DNA of 6,309 bases from an uncultured Planctomycetaceae bacterium (GTDB lineage Bacteria; Planctomycetota; Planctomycetia; Pirellulales; Lacipirellulaceae), in contig CALMBE010000517.1 of assembly GCA_937860165.1 (NCBI GenBank), positions 1 to 6,309 of the forward strand, written 5' to 3'. Both the position numbers and the translations under genes were made by a program. The notes under the pieces are model-generated. The model did not search any database. It was not told where the DNA came from and was given only the letters and a program-made list of their open reading frames with translations. Shown one piece after another: positions 5,451 through 6,309 of this stretch (positions are counted from its first letter, which is position 1; every line of letters begins with the position of its first letter).

Positions 5451-5549
5451 GGTAGTGGGTCAGTTTCGTAGAGGTGGCTTCCAGCCGCCGTGTGGGAAAG
5501 CTTATTGGCGGCTAGAAGCCACCACTACTTTTCAAACTGACCCACTACC
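5451..5549. repeat. 99-bp two-part palindromic repeat element
   Basis: The outer arms GGTAGTGGGTCAGTTT (5451-5466) and its exact reverse complement (5534-5549) enclose inner arms 5473-5489 and 5507-5523. The inner arms match over 17 bp with one mismatch that becomes a G-U pair in RNA (GGTGGCTTCCAGCCGCC against GGCGGCTAGAAGCCACC). The central loop is 17 bases. The element starts 3 bases after the DUF4160 stop and ends before the rpsL promoter. It looks like a REP/MITE-type repeat and could also act as a terminator-like barrier between the two transcription units. Confidence 0.85.
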
Positions 5550-5552
5550 AAA

Positions 5553-5813
5553 CTAAGGCAGGGGGTCGATTCTCCCAGGTGAATTCAAGCTTGCTGCCTT
5601 CTGGAATGCCTCCCGAAGCTCCTGTTGGTGAAGAGCCGCCCACTCGATCACCAGACCCAGCGCCCTCGTAGGAAATGTGCCCTCGATCACCGCCAGCGTG
5701 TTGATATCAATTTTGGCGGTGTAGCCGCTATAGCGGGCATGAAAATGGGGCGGCAAATGGTCGCCAAAGTACATCTGAATGACAATGCCGTAGAAACGCG
5801 AAATCTCAGGCAT
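5553..5813 (-). CDS. DUF4160 family protein
   Basis: The 86-residue product has the family signature at its N-terminus: MPEISRFYGIVIQMYFGDHLPPHFHARYSGYTAKIDI. The PPHFHARY core has conserved His residues. A helical part with ALGLVIEWAALHQQELREAFQ follows. DUF4160 proteins are small and widespread, and are commonly encoded next to DUF2442 genes. The pair has been regarded as toxin-antitoxin-like, but the biochemical role is not settled. Its ATG lies inside the end of the DUF2442 gene (8-base overlap), so translation is probably coupled. The His-rich motif invites a metal-binding or nuclease guess, which I do not assert. Family assignment is firm, function unknown. Confidence 0.9.
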   Translation of the reverse strand: MPEISRFYGIVIQMYFGDHLPPHFHARYSGYTAKIDINTLAVIEGTFPTRALGLVIEWAALHQQELREAFQKAASLNSPGRIDPLP

Positions 5814-6087
5814 GTGTCAGGTGATCCGCTAATGCTGGAAAGATATCCTGAGGGTGCTTGCCGGTCATTCGCAGGTAAAGTGAGTCAGGACAAAGATCAA
5901 GTTCTCCTGGCCACTCGACGGCACCATCCGCCGATACTGCTACCTGTTCAAATAGGCCTGGCGTTTCCCAAGCCACGAAGACTCCCTTGCCTGCAAACGA
6001 AGAAAGCTCAACGACCCCCAACTCGCCGTTATCAAACTGCAGTTCTAGGCGAAATCCCGGTAGCGGCTTAGCGTTTAGTATCTTCAT
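5806..6087 (-). CDS. DUF2442 family protein
   Basis: The 93-residue product matches the DUF2442 pattern: a beta-rich start (MKILNAKPLPGFRLELQFDNGELGVVELS), a central LFEQVAVSADGAVEWPGELDLCPDSLYLRMTG and a short helical tail. The 'V-x-W-x-G-x-L-D-L-C-P-D-x-L-Y' segment is the most typical part. Members often pair with DUF4160, as here, and are thought to be the partner in a small two-gene module. The gene is first in its unit, with an extended -10 promoter about 100 bases upstream and an 8-base overlap into DUF4160. I see no Shine-Dalgarno before ATG 6087. An in-frame TGA lies 3 bases upstream of the ATG, so this is the first start after that stop. The function of the pair is unproven. Confidence 0.88.
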   Translation of the reverse strand: MKILNAKPLPGFRLELQFDNGELGVVELSSFAGKGVFVAWETPGLFEQVAVSADGAVEWPGELDLCPDSLYLRMTGKHPQDIFPALADHLTHA

Positions 6088-6263
6088 CGTTCAGGCGTCC
6101 GCAAAATTAAAATTGATCTTGTACTGCTTGAGGCTTAGCTCAGAAACAACCTTGGCTGCATAGACAGCTCGAACAGTAAAGCCATTTGCAACAATTATAC
6201 CACGGAGACGTTAATTATTTGGGGAGTACTCTGATTTGTTGAAATGCAGGTGAGTACCCAAAT
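6088..6263. other. Leader and upstream region of the DUF2442 gene
   Basis: No confident gene is present. On the minus strand a stop-free stretch of 39 codons (6210-6094) reads into the TGA just before DUF2442 (AVYAAKVVSELSLKQYKINF near its end). It looks protein-like but has no ATG, GTG or TTG start, so it may be a decayed 3' end of a lost gene. A separate 16-codon frame starts at ATG 6185, at the predicted transcription start. Confidence 0.35.
6194..6202 (-). promoter_or_regulatory. Extended -10 promoter for DUF2442-DUF4160
   Basis: TGGTATAAT on the minus strand is a perfect extended -10 (TGnTATAAT). No good -35 is present at 17 bases (CCAAAT), which is acceptable for extended -10 promoters. 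The predicted start is near 6187, giving a leader of about 100 bases before ATG 6087. Confidence 0.6.
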
Positions 6264-6309
6264 GTCATCCCGAGGTACTCCGAGGGATCTGGCCAGATTT
6301 CTCGGAGTA
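6264..6309. repeat. Palindromic repeat truncated by the window edge
   Basis: TACTCCGAG (6276-6284) is the reverse complement of CTCGGAGTA (6301-6309), and a perfect 12-bp palindrome, ATCTGGCCAGAT (6287-6298), lies in the loop. The sequence GTCATCCCGAGG directly left of the first arm (6264-6275) predicts that its complement continues past base 6309. The GTCATCC-CGAG-GGATCTG style recalls dispersed intergenic repeats in several bacterial phyla. Confidence 0.7.

Noticed and set aside
5625..6071. 148-codon plus-strand frame opposite DUF4160/DUF2442
   Set aside because: The minus-strand genes match two known families with tight overlap. The plus frame has no family features.

Overview
The window looks like part of a planctomycete chromosome (Pirellulales-like). 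The reasons are a rpsL-rpsG-fusA (str) cluster whose EF-G resembles the spdEFG2/mitochondrial EFG2 branch rather than canonical EF-G, small DUF104, DUF2442 and DUF4160 genes of a kind common in that phylum, and spacers full of inverted and tandem repeats. The taxonomic call is an inference from gene content, because no rRNA is present.

Layout. 1-1323 (+): the 3' part of a membrane-anchored coiled-coil protein of unknown function that starts before the window. 1324-1533: spacer with a small palindrome and a promoter-like sequence. 1534-1794 (+): DUF104-type antitoxin-like gene with no recognisable toxin, ending convergently with fusA. 1847-3964 (-): EF-G. 3990-4310: a 321-bp unit made of two perfect 33-bp inverted repeats enclosing one 80-codon gene (4024-4266, -). 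4324-4418: a hairpin plus T-tract terminator and a four-unit G-rich tandem repeat. 4427-4897 (-): rpsG. 4905-4989: heptamer-repeat hairpin. 4994-5362 (-): rpsL, with a good sigma70-type promoter at 5407-5434. 5451-5549: a long palindromic repeat. 5553-5813 and 5806-6087 (-): overlapping DUF4160 and DUF2442 genes with an extended -10 promoter at 6194-6202. 6264-6309: one side of another palindromic repeat cut by the window edge.

How it works together. rpsL and rpsG share a promoter and supply ribosomal proteins S12 and S7. fusA, normally the next gene in the operon, is separated from rpsG by an apparent intrinsic terminator and by the inverted-repeat cassette, so its expression may be uncoupled from rpsG. 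EF-G lacks the canonical domain IV tip motif, which suggests a ribosome-recycling rather than a translocating role. S12 carries Arg at position 88, where E. coli has Lys, a position linked to streptomycin resistance.

The most interesting object is the cassette at 3990-4310. The gene fills almost the whole interior, it has its own strong Shine-Dalgarno sequence, and each repeat arm holds three ATTCGCG iterons. It looks like a miniature, gene-bearing, possibly mobile element placed inside an essential operon.
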